Source: an uncultured Eubacteriales bacterium (GTDB taxonomy: Bacteria; Bacillota; Clostridia; Oscillospirales; Oscillospiraceae). From it: a stretch of DNA of 5,499 nt. The notes beneath the pieces were generated by a model, which saw only the letters and a program-made list of their open reading frames with translations, was not told where the DNA came from and made no database searches. Of the stretch, positions 1-5,499 are shown piece after piece. The stretch spans positions 1 to 5,499 of the forward strand of contig CABSAB010000119.1 in assembly GCA_902475515.1 (NCBI GenBank). Reading direction: 5' to 3'. The position numbers and the translations under genes were made by a program. Position 1 is the first letter of the stretch; the number at the start of each line of letters is the position of its first letter.

Positions 1-1
1 G

Positions 2-847
2 GAGGACCGGGTGGACGGCATCCGCCTGTTTGCAGCGGCCAGCAGCGTTCAGGAGGGCTATGCCGGCCTCAAGGCCGAAAAGCAGCAGGTTCGGCAGCTC
101 TTTGAATACCGGGCCCTCCACCTGGACACCCGGCCCCTGCTTTCCTGGGAGGTTTTATCCTCCCCTGCGGCCTATCCGCCTGCCCGGCAGGATATTGCCA
201 AGGAGCAGGAGGTGCTGGCCCAGTTCAAATCCGGCCACTACCGGCAGGCCTCGGCGATCTTTGGGGCGCTGTTTGACCGGGAGTATCTGGCCCTGGCAAA
301 TCCCCTGATCCTGCTGAAGCACAAATGCGCACAGTATCTCGACGCGCTGATCGCCGTCTGCCGGGAAATGGTGGATCACGACCTGACGGGGCAGATCGAA
401 GCCCTTCGCCCGGAGGCCCGGCTGCTGGAGGCCACAACATTCCCGGAGGTCCGGGCCCAGATGGAGCACTGCTTCGGCCAGCTGAACGATCTGGTGCTCT
501 CCTGCCGAAAAGATAGCAGCGCCGCCTGGATCATGGATGTAAAAAACTATATCCGGGGCAACTATACAGACCCGGATCTGAATGTGAACCGTGTGGCGGA
601 TGAGTTCGGCAAGAACCCATCGTATCTCTCCCGGAGCTTTCTGCGGCTGACGGGTACCAGCATCCTGGATTACATCCATTATTACCGCATCCAGGAGGCG
701 AAGATCCTCATCGGCCGGGGCGTGACCCTGGCCACCGCTGCCGCGGCAGTGGGCTACAGCAATGTGCTCACCATGTCCCGGGCCTTCAAAAAATACGAGG
801 GCACCACGCCGGGAAAGCTGCGGAACGAAACGTGCGCCCCCGAATGA
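2..847 (+). CDS. AraC-family transcriptional regulator, C-terminal part (5' end outside window)
   Basis: This is a DNA-binding transcriptional regulator with the YesN-like arrangement. The frame is open to the left edge, and the GTG at base 11 has no ribosome binding site visible, so I treat the gene as 5'-truncated; 281 residues are visible. Numbered from that GTG, residues 5-50 resemble the end of the degenerate GGDEF-like or sensor region of these proteins (a 'SSVQEGYAGLKAEKQQVRQL' stretch). Residues 55-165 are a helical linker. Residues about 173-274 are a complete double helix-turn-helix AraC domain: first helix-turn-helix around 'VNRVADEFGKNPSYLSRSF', then 'YYRIQEAKILI', second around 'AAAVGYSN', ending in the family-typical 'FKKYEGTTPGKLR'. 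It stops at TGA followed at once by a second TGA. A terminator follows, so it is probably transcribed separately from the reductase downstream, which is its most obvious candidate target (inference). The signal cannot be inferred because the sensor part is missing. Confidence 0.9.
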   Translation, partial: EDRVDGIRLFAAASSVQEGYAGLKAEKQQVRQLFEYRALHLDTRPLLSWEVLSSPAAYPPARQDIAKEQEVLAQFKSGHYRQASAIFGALFDREYLALANPLILLKHKCAQYLDALIAVCREMVDHDLTGQIEALRPEARLLEATTFPEVRAQMEHCFGQLNDLVLSCRKDSSAAWIMDVKNYIRGNYTDPDLNVNRVADEFGKNPSYLSRSFLRLTGTSILDYIHYYRIQEAKILIGRGVTLATAAAAVGYSNVLTMSRAFKKYEGTTPGKLRNETCAPE

Positions 848-855
848 TGACCCGA

Positions 856-887
856 AAAACGCACCCCCGGCGGGTGCGTTTTCTTTG
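856..887 (+). terminator. Rho-independent terminator of the AraC-family gene
   Basis: A perfect 11-bp stem (left arm 856-866, AAAACGCACCC; right arm 872-882, GGGTGCGTTTT) closes a 5-nt loop and runs into TTTTCTTT. It starts 9 nt after the stop codon of the AraC-family gene. The right arm ends in the T-tract and the left arm begins with an A-run, so it could also act weakly on the other strand. It separates the regulator transcript from the reductase gene. Confidence 0.88.
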
Positions 888-953
888 TCCAATTTTGATG
901 GTTCGGACAGGCAGAAAACGAATCTTGCTTTCTCTCCTGCCCTTTTGTATGCT

Positions 954-959
954 TATGAT
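954..959 (+). promoter_or_regulatory. Candidate -10 element (TATGAT) for the oxidoreductase gene
   Basis: TATGAT at 954-959 differs from the sigma-A consensus TATAAT at one base and lies in the AT-richer gap after the terminator. It would give a transcript start near 966 and a 5' leader of about 20 nt containing the ribosome binding site. No good -35 box sits 16-18 bp upstream (TCTCTC there; TTGCTT at 925-930 is 23 bp away). If real, the promoter would therefore be weak or activator-dependent, which would suit control by an AraC-type protein. Confidence 0.35.
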
Positions 960-974
960 AACGAATTATGATCC

Positions 975-981
975 AAGGAGG
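975..981 (+). promoter_or_regulatory. Ribosome binding site that fixes the oxidoreductase start
   Basis: AAGGAGG lies 7 nt before the ATG at 989, an ideal Shine-Dalgarno sequence and spacing. An earlier in-frame ATG at 968 lies upstream of this site and has no such element, so 989 is the better start. Confidence 0.9.
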
Positions 982-988
982 GACTACC

Positions 989-3037
989 ATGTCCAAACGA
1001 TATGAACGGCTCCTGAGCCCGCTTCCGGTGGGAAATGTCCTGCTGAAGAACCGCATGGTCTCCACAGCGGGCATTCCCCATATGCTTCAAGGCACCGAGG
1101 AATATCCCACTGACCGGCTAATCTCCCATCTGGCGGGCCGGGCCAAAAACGGTGCCGCGGCGGTGTATTTGAACTTTGCCATGCGCACGGACGAAGGCCC
1201 CGGCGGCCCGCCCACGCGGCCTGGGGAGATCGCCATGAGCTTCCCACCCCATGATACGCAAGTGAACATTGCCAAGACCAGCGCCCACAACTACCTCTGC
1301 CAGACCATCGACGCCATCCGGTACTACGAATCCATTGCCATCACCCAGCCCATGGGCTCTTACACCCGCACCGACGGGCCGGGCATGGGCGGCACCCCCC
1401 AGCATGGCGGCGGCGACGGCCCCAGAATGCCCGAGGACCCCATGGAGCAGCTCCGCCAGGAGCAGGCGCAGTGCCGTGGCCGGGATGTGGGCGGCATCAC
1501 CAAACAGCAGATCCGGGAATTTGTGGATTCCACCGTGGAGAGCGCCAAGATCCTAAAGCAGTTCGGCTTTGAGATGTTCTCCTTCCACAATGCCTACCAT
1601 AACGGCATCATGTCCGAATTCTGGTCCACCCACACCAATCACCGCACCGACGAATACGGCGGCAGTGTAAAAAACCGTGCCCGGCTGATGCTCGAGGTCA
1701 TGGACGCCATGAAGCAGACCTTCGGACGGGATTTCCCCATTGAGATGCTGATTTCCGTGGACGGCCTGGGCGTGAACCGGGGTGACACCTTTGAACTGGC
1801 AAAGCTCCTGGAGGGCAAGGTGGATATCCTCCATGTGCGCCACGGGGACAAGGACCCCCAGCATCCCATCGGCTTTACATCCTCCCGGGAGCACCCCTGC
1901 CCGAACCTGGATGCGGCGGCAGCCCTGAAGGAATCCATCATGGCCTGGGGCGGCTCCATCAAGGTAGGCGTGTCTGCCGGGCTCCAGAACCCGGATTTCA
2001 ATGAAAAAATCCTCCGGGAAAACAAGGCGGATATCATCTGCATGTCCCGGGCCTGGATCTGCGACAGCGAATACGGCGAGAAGATCTACGCGGGCCGGGG
2101 CGAGGACGTGAACCCCTGCATCCGCTGTAACAAATGCCATGTGCCGAACGACAGCGACAAGTTCCGCTCCTTCTGCTCGGTGAATCCGAAGATCGGCATG
2201 GAGTTCAAGCTGGAGCAGGTCATCGCGCCTGTGACCCGAAAGAAAAAGGTGGCCGTGGTGGGCGGCGGCCCCGCGGGCATGAAGTGCGCCATCACCTGCG
2301 CCGAGCGGGGCCATGATGTGACCCTGTATGAAAAGGAGCCCAAGCTTGGCGGCCAGCTGTTCCATGCGGACTACGCCAGCTTCAAGTGGCCCCTGGCGGA
2401 TTTCAACCACTGGCTGATCGAACAGACCTACAAGCACGGGGTGCGCGTCCATTTGAACACCGCGGCCACAAAAGACCTTCTGGAGCCGGAGGGCTACGAC
2501 GATGTGGTGGTGGCCATCGGGCCCAAATTCAAAACGCCCCGGCTCCCCATCCAGGACGGCACAAACACCATGCTCTGCGTGGATGTATACGGCCACGAAA
2601 AGGAACTCCCCCATGAGATCGTGGTCATCGGCGGCAGCGAGACCGGCACGGAGACCGGCATGTATCTGGCTGAAAACGGCCATCATGTGACGGTCATGAC
2701 CCGCCAGGGCATGCTGGCGCAGGACGCCCCCCACGCCCACTATGTGGTGATGATGATGGATGCCTACGAAAACCTGGAAAATTTCGACTATGTGCGGAAT
2801 CTCCAGCAATATGTGCAGGTCGATCCCAAGGGCGTCACCTATCTCGATCAGGATGGCAGGGAGCAGTTCCTCCCCGCGGACCTGGTGGTGCTCTCCGGCG
2901 GCGTGGAACCGGTACCGGAGCAGTGTGCGGCGTTTTATGGCGCCGGCGGGCATGTACATTATATCGGCGACTGTTACCGGGCTGGGGATGTGCACAAGGC
3001 CGTCACCGCGGGCTTTGCCGTGGCTAATCAGATTTAG
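989..3037 (+). CDS. Old Yellow Enzyme-family NAD(P)H:flavin oxidoreductase with 4Fe-4S and FAD domains
   Basis: This 682-residue protein has the architecture of 2,4-dienoyl-CoA reductase, enoate reductase and trimethylamine dehydrogenase. In such enzymes electrons pass from NAD(P)H through FAD and 4Fe-4S to FMN, usually to reduce an activated C=C bond in the cytoplasm. Residues 1-370 form the FMN TIM barrel, opening with 'LLSPLPVGNVLLKNRMV'; Gln120 sits at the usual flavin-binding position and 'HRTDEYGGSVKNRAR' follows the active site. Cys377, Cys380, Cys383 and Cys396 form a C-x2-C-x2-C-x12-C cluster site as in trimethylamine dehydrogenase. A dinucleotide fold starts at 'VAVVGGGPAG' (421-430) with Glu448. 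A second starts at 'IVVIGGSETG' (544-553) and ends at Arg572. 'YIGDC' (658-662) is the closing FAD motif. The active-site stretch is His200-Asn-Ala-Tyr203-His204-Asn205, not the classical residues. Family is certain; substrate is unknown, and the HGDR motif of bilirubin reductase is absent. It is a single-gene unit between two terminators. Confidence 0.93.
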   Translation: MSKRYERLLSPLPVGNVLLKNRMVSTAGIPHMLQGTEEYPTDRLISHLAGRAKNGAAAVYLNFAMRTDEGPGGPPTRPGEIAMSFPPHDTQVNIAKTSAHNYLCQTIDAIRYYESIAITQPMGSYTRTDGPGMGGTPQHGGGDGPRMPEDPMEQLRQEQAQCRGRDVGGITKQQIREFVDSTVESAKILKQFGFEMFSFHNAYHNGIMSEFWSTHTNHRTDEYGGSVKNRARLMLEVMDAMKQTFGRDFPIEMLISVDGLGVNRGDTFELAKLLEGKVDILHVRHGDKDPQHPIGFTSSREHPCPNLDAAAALKESIMAWGGSIKVGVSAGLQNPDFNEKILRENKADIICMSRAWICDSEYGEKIYAGRGEDVNPCIRCNKCHVPNDSDKFRSFCSVNPKIGMEFKLEQVIAPVTRKKKVAVVGGGPAGMKCAITCAERGHDVTLYEKEPKLGGQLFHADYASFKWPLADFNHWLIEQTYKHGVRVHLNTAATKDLLEPEGYDDVVVAIGPKFKTPRLPIQDGTNTMLCVDVYGHEKELPHEIVVIGGSETGTETGMYLAENGHHVTVMTRQGMLAQDAPHAHYVVMMMDAYENLENFDYVRNLQQYVQVDPKGVTYLDQDGREQFLPADLVVLSGGVEPVPEQCAAFYGAGGHVHYIGDCYRAGDVHKAVTAGFAVANQI

Positions 3038-3095
3038 CAAAGTCACCCCCTCCGTTTATGTCAGGCATCACAAACCGCGCACATTCCCTACACCA

Positions 3096-3114
3096 GCAGA
3101 TCTGTTGGATCTGC
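3096..3114. repeat. Small inverted repeat in the convergent intergenic gap
   Basis: GCAGATC (3096-3102) and GATCTGC (3108-3114) form a perfect 7-bp stem with a 5-nt loop. It lies 58 nt after the reductase stop codon and about 20 nt before the main terminator stem. No T-run follows, so it is not a terminator by itself. It may stabilise the 3' end of the transcript, or it may be chance. The rest of 3038-3132 shows no gene. Confidence 0.4.
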
Positions 3115-3132
3115 GCACGAAAGCTATCCAAA

Positions 3133-3167
3133 AGGAGCCCGCTGCCAAGGCAAGGCAGCGGGCTCTT
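3133..3167. terminator. Bidirectional terminator between the reductase and livF
   Basis: A perfect 12-bp GC-rich stem (left arm 3135-3146, GAGCCCGCTGCC; right arm 3154-3165) encloses a 7-nt loop. A G-T pair and an A-T pair extend it outward. The plus strand continues TTATTGTT and the minus strand CTTTT, so both exits have a moderate U-tract. It lies about 95 nt past the reductase stop and 33 nt past the livF stop, where two convergent genes would need a shared terminator. Confidence 0.82.
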
Positions 3168-3199
3168 ATTGTTGCGGATGGATGGGAAGGGATACGCCA

Positions 3200-3916
3200 T
3201 CACCCGCCGAAATAGGCTTTTTTGACCACGTCGTTGTTGCGGATGTCCGCAACCGTCCCCTCGGCCACCAGCTCCCCCACCTGGAGGGTATAGCAGTAGT
3301 CGGCGGCGCCGAAGGCCAGATGGACATTCTGCTCCACCAGCAGAATGGACGTTCCCTTACTCTGGTTGATCTCTTTGATCTTGCTGCCGATATCGTCAAT
3401 GACGGCAGGCGCGAGACCCAGGGAGGGCTCATCCAGGCACAGCAGCCTGGGATTCGCCATGATGCCCCGGGCAATGGCCAGCATCTGCTGCTGGCCGCCG
3501 GACATGGTGCCGGCCTTCTGCTTTAGGCGGTCCTTCAGGATTGGGAACAGCTCGAAGCAAAATTCCAGATCCCGCTGAATTCCCTCCTTGTCACTGCGCT
3601 GGGTAGCCCCCAGCAGGAGGTTCTTGTGCACCGTCAGGTATGGAAACAGATGCCGTCCCTCGGGAGCCAGCACCAGGCCCCGGCGGACACGCTCCGCCGT
3701 AGAGGCGTGCGTGATATCCTCGCCCTGAAAGAGGATCTTCCCCTCTGCGGCGGGAACGGTGCCAAGGCAGGCGTTGAGAGTGGTGGACTTGCCCGCGCCG
3801 TTGGAGCCGATCAGGGTAACGATGCCGCCCTCGGGCACACAGATGTTGATATCATGGATGGCGATGGACTTCCCGTACATCACCTTTAAGCCTTGGATCT
3901 CCAGAATATTGCTCAT
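3200..3916 (-). CDS. livF: Branched-chain amino acid type ABC transporter ATP-binding protein LivF
   Basis: This is one of the two cytoplasmic ATPases that power a LivFGHMK-type (HAAT family) importer. The 238 residues match the usual LivF length (about 237), so it is complete. Visible motifs are Walker A 'GSNGAGKST' (37-45), the LivF-typical Q-loop region 'APEGRHLFPYLTV' (84-96), the signature 'MSGGQQQ' (138-144), Walker B 'LLCLDEPSLGLAP' (158-170) and 'LLVEQN' (192-197). The Gln in VEQN, where many ATPases have the switch His, is normal for LivF and separates it from LivG. The protein ends in the common 'VKKAYFGG'. Its ATG overlaps the TGA of livG in an ATGA junction, so the two are probably translationally coupled. 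It is the last gene of the cluster, followed by the shared terminator. Branched-chain amino acids are the default substrate, but the family also imports other amino acids, urea and aromatic acids. Confidence 0.93.
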   Translation of the reverse strand: MSNILEIQGLKVMYGKSIAIHDINICVPEGGIVTLIGSNGAGKSTTLNACLGTVPAAEGKILFQGEDITHASTAERVRRGLVLAPEGRHLFPYLTVHKNLLLGATQRSDKEGIQRDLEFCFELFPILKDRLKQKAGTMSGGQQQMLAIARGIMANPRLLCLDEPSLGLAPAVIDDIGSKIKEINQSKGTSILLVEQNVHLAFGAADYCYTLQVGELVAEGTVADIRNNDVVKKAYFGG

Positions 3917-4671
3917 ACCGCACCTCCAAAATAAGTTTCGATGACGGTAGGATCCTGGCGCATCCCCTCGGGGGTGCCCTCAAAGATTTTTTCGCCGAAG
4001 CTGATGACGGTGACGCTGTCCAGAATGTCCAGGATCTGCATATTGTGCTCCACCACCAGAATGGTAATGCCCTTGTCGCGCATTTTGGAAATGGCGTCGA
4101 TGGAGAATGCGATCTCCTCCGGATTCATGCCGCCCAGAGGTTCGTCCAGCAGCAGCAGCTTTGGCTTGGTGGCCAGGGCCCGGGCTACGCCCAAAATCTT
4201 CTGGTAGCCGTGGGGCAGGTTCTTGGCCAGTTCGTTGCGGACGTGGGAAAGGCCCAGGAATTCCAGCACCTCGTCGGCAGATTTTTGGATGTACTCCTCG
4301 TTGGTGCGGTAGGTCTTGGTGTTGAAGAACACCTGGGGCACCGTGGAGTGGGGGCGCAGATGATAGGCGGCGGTGACATTTTCAAAGACGGTAAACTCCC
4401 CAAACAGGGGATTGAGCTGGAAGGTCCGTCCAATGCCCATTTTCGCCACCTGATGGGGCCGGGCCTTGGTGATCTCCTTGCCGGCATAGAAAATATGGCC
4501 GGAGGAAGGGGTCAGCACACCGGTGATCAGGTTAAAAAACGTGGACTTTCCCGCGCCGTTGGGCCCCAGGAAGCCCTTGATCTCCCCCTCCTCCAGGGAG
4601 AAATCCAGGTCGTTCATAACGGTCAGGCCACCAAAGCGTTTGGTGAGGCCCGATGTCTCAAGCAGATGCAC
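3913..4671 (-). CDS. livG: Branched-chain amino acid type ABC transporter ATP-binding protein LivG
   Basis: This is the second ATPase of the importer, which pairs with LivF beneath the LivH/LivM permeases. It has 252 residues, the normal LivG length (about 255). It starts at GTG with the family-typical opening 'LLETSGLTKRFGGL'. Motifs are Walker A 'GPNGAGKST' (36-44), the Q-loop region 'GIGRTFQLNPLF' (79-90), Walker B 'LLLLDEPLGGMNPEE' (172-186) and the switch-His segment 'VVEHNM' (206-211). 'GRTFQ', 'GMNP' and 'VEH' distinguish it from LivF. The ABC signature is degenerate: 'NLPHGYQKIL' (151-160), where LivG proteins usually read like 'NLxYGxQRRL'. The essential Gly155 is kept, so it is probably functional. 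The start overlaps the end of livM by 14 nt and the stop overlaps livF by 4 nt, so the three genes form one operon read right to left. Confidence 0.93.
   Translation of the reverse strand: MHLLETSGLTKRFGGLTVMNDLDFSLEEGEIKGFLGPNGAGKSTFFNLITGVLTPSSGHIFYAGKEITKARPHQVAKMGIGRTFQLNPLFGEFTVFENVTAAYHLRPHSTVPQVFFNTKTYRTNEEYIQKSADEVLEFLGLSHVRNELAKNLPHGYQKILGVARALATKPKLLLLDEPLGGMNPEEIAFSIDAISKMRDKGITILVVEHNMQILDILDSVTVISFGEKIFEGTPEGMRQDPTVIETYFGGAV
3922..3927 (-). promoter_or_regulatory. Ribosome binding site of livF inside the end of livG
   Basis: On the minus strand GGAGGT precedes the livF ATG (3916-3914) by 5 nt. It lies within the last codons of livG, and the 4-nt ATGA overlap follows directly. 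This supports coupled translation and confirms the livF start. Confidence 0.8.
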
Positions 4672-5458
4672 GGTCGTCCCTCCCTTCGGTAGAATCCAGG
4701 GCTTTTTGCGCCTTGCGTCTGCGGATCAGGTCGGGAATACCCGCCAGCCCGCCGGGCAGCAGATAGGCGACGATCAGCGTGCAGATGCCCGTCAGGAACG
4801 GGGCGTAGGCACTCAGGCCCCGGCCCAGTTCCGGGATCAGCACAAAAATAATGGCGCCGATAATGGGCCCGATAAAGTAGTCCTCGCCGCCAATGAGCAT
4901 GTACATCAGCAGCCACAGGGAAAACGTCATATCGTAGTTGGTGGGAGACAGCACTGTGGAATACAGTCCGTAGGCCGCGCCCGCCACACCGGCGCAGAAG
5001 CTGCCCATTCCCACGGCCAGAAGCCGATAGAATGTGGCGTTCACGCCGATGGAGGAGGCCACATCCTGGCTCTGGGCCAGCGCCCGGAGGGTGGTGCCGA
5101 TCCGGGAGAATTCAAAGCGGTACAGCAGCAAGATCAATACCACCGCGATCACCAGGAACACATAATAGCAGGCGATGTCGTTTGCCAGCAGCTTGGGGAT
5201 GCGGGTGAGGCCGTGGTAGCCGCCGGTGATCTTCAGCGCTTTGATCACATACACCAGCGTCACGCCCAGGAACATGGATGCCATGGAGTAGTACATGCCC
5301 TTAAGCCGTACAAAGGGCAGGCCCGTGATCACGCTGACCAGCGCGGCGAACAGGCCGCCGGCAATAATGGTGACGACCGGAGGCAGCCCCAGATTCTTGG
5401 CAAGAATGCCCGCGCAGTAGGCGCCCAGGGCAATAAAAGTGCCGTGGGCAAAGGTCAA
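4658..5458 (-). CDS. livM: Branched-chain amino acid type ABC transporter permease LivM, N-terminus missing or disrupted
   Basis: This is an inner-membrane permease of the HAAT family, which with LivH forms the channel energised by LivG and LivF. Numbered from the TTG at 5458, the 266 residues hold about seven hydrophobic segments: roughly 7-21, 26-47, 55-73, 96-113, 147-167, 183-207 and 225-250. The cytoplasmic EAA-like loop (118-147, 'SRIGTTLRALAQSQDVA' then 'IGVNA') contacts the ATPases and is intact. 'FAHGTFIALGAY' (3-14) matches the LivM region normally found some 50-60 residues into the protein, so 266 residues is short (usual about 300 or more). The TTG has no ribosome binding site. 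Homology-like sequence (RLRTISLSGT) continues upstream to an in-frame TAG at 5491-5489, with Ala-Val before it. The gene is therefore either a pseudogene, affected by a sequence error near the window edge, or has an unusual start. It ends in TGA inside livG. Confidence 0.8.
   Translation of the reverse strand: MTFAHGTFIALGAYCAGILAKNLGLPPVVTIIAGGLFAALVSVITGLPFVRLKGMYYSMASMFLGVTLVYVIKALKITGGYHGLTRIPKLLANDIACYYVFLVIAVVLILLLYRFEFSRIGTTLRALAQSQDVASSIGVNATFYRLLAVGMGSFCAGVAGAAYGLYSTVLSPTNYDMTFSLWLLMYMLIGGEDYFIGPIIGAIIFVLIPELGRGLSAYAPFLTGICTLIVAYLLPGGLAGIPDLIRRRKAQKALDSTEGRDDRASA
4678..4684 (-). promoter_or_regulatory. Ribosome binding site supporting the GTG start of livG
   Basis: On the minus strand GGGAGGG lies 6 nt before the GTG at 4671-4669, inside the 3' end of livM. 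No ATG near this position gives a better fit, and the GTG start places the conserved LivG N-terminus correctly. GTG is therefore the likely start. Confidence 0.75.
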
Positions 5459-5499
5459 CGTACCGGAAAGGCTGATGGTCCGCAGGCGCTACACGGCCT

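Noticed and set aside
155..892. A 245-codon open frame on the minus strand opposite the AraC-family gene
   Set aside because: It runs through the terminator and across the conserved AraC domain and resembles no family I know; it is a mirror of GC-rich codon use.
968..988. The ATG at 968 as the reductase start
   Set aside because: The AAGGAGG at 975-981 lies downstream of it and is perfectly spaced for 989; family homology also begins just after 989.
2117..2176. Cysteine spacing C-x2-C-x2-C-x12-C as an unusual iron-sulfur site
   Set aside because: It differs from the C-x2-C-x3-C-x11-C of E. coli FadH but is the spacing of trimethylamine dehydrogenase, so it is a normal variant.
1553..3046. 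A 497-codon open frame on the minus strand opposite the reductase gene
   Set aside because: It is antisense to a strongly supported gene, has a His/Gly/Val-rich composition typical of a shadow frame in GC-rich DNA, and shows no recognisable motif.
3326..3343. Missing switch His in LivF (VEQN)
   Set aside because: Gln here is the usual LivF sequence and helps tell LivF from LivG; it is not a defect.
4045..4692. A 215-codon open frame on the plus strand opposite livG
   Set aside because: It is complementary to conserved ABC ATPase motifs and has no motif of its own.
5456..5458. The TTG at 5458 as a genuine livM start
   Set aside because: No ribosome binding site precedes it, and it would remove the first conserved membrane region; I used it only as the limit of the visible intact core.
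5489..5491. The livM TAG read through as pyrrolysine or by suppression
   Set aside because: The reductase gene in the same window ends with TAG, and nothing here suggests recoding; mutation or sequence error is simpler.

Overview
This GC-rich window (roughly 60% G+C by eye) carries five protein-coding regions in two convergent groups. Strong AAGGAGG-type ribosome binding sites, tight ATGA-style gene junctions, a YesN-type AraC regulator and an oxygen-sensitive-looking flavin/iron-sulfur reductase suggest an anaerobic Gram-positive bacterium. A high-GC member of the Clostridia (Oscillospiraceae or relatives) is my best guess; this is inference, as no rRNA or marker gene is present.

Layout, plus strand: bases 2-847 are the C-terminal part of an AraC-family regulator whose start lies before the window. 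It is followed by a strong intrinsic terminator (856-887). After a short promoter-bearing gap comes a complete 682-residue, three-domain Old Yellow Enzyme-type oxidoreductase (989-3037), with an FMN TIM barrel, a 4Fe-4S site and FAD/NAD(P)H domains. Bases 3038-3199 are non-coding and hold a small hairpin and a 12-bp-stem terminator that can serve both converging transcripts.

Layout, minus strand: read right to left, livM-like permease, livG-like ATPase and livF-like ATPase form a translationally coupled cluster (livM/livG overlap 14 nt, livG/livF overlap 4 nt). This is the inner-membrane part of a branched-chain amino acid type (HAAT family) ABC importer. The binding protein and the LivH partner permease are not in the window and would be expected upstream, beyond base 5499.

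How they may work together: the regulator probably senses a signal through its missing N-terminal part and could control the reductase next to it. The importer could supply an amino acid or another small carboxylate. A link between importer and reductase is only a hypothesis, since they are transcribed towards each other and separated by a terminator.

The points most worth a second look are the reductase active site, where His-x-x-Tyr-His-Asn replaces the usual His-x-x-(His/Asn)-x-Tyr, and an in-frame TAG that cuts the livM frame before its first conserved helices close to the window edge. I saw no RNA genes, CRISPR arrays, insertion sequences or origins.
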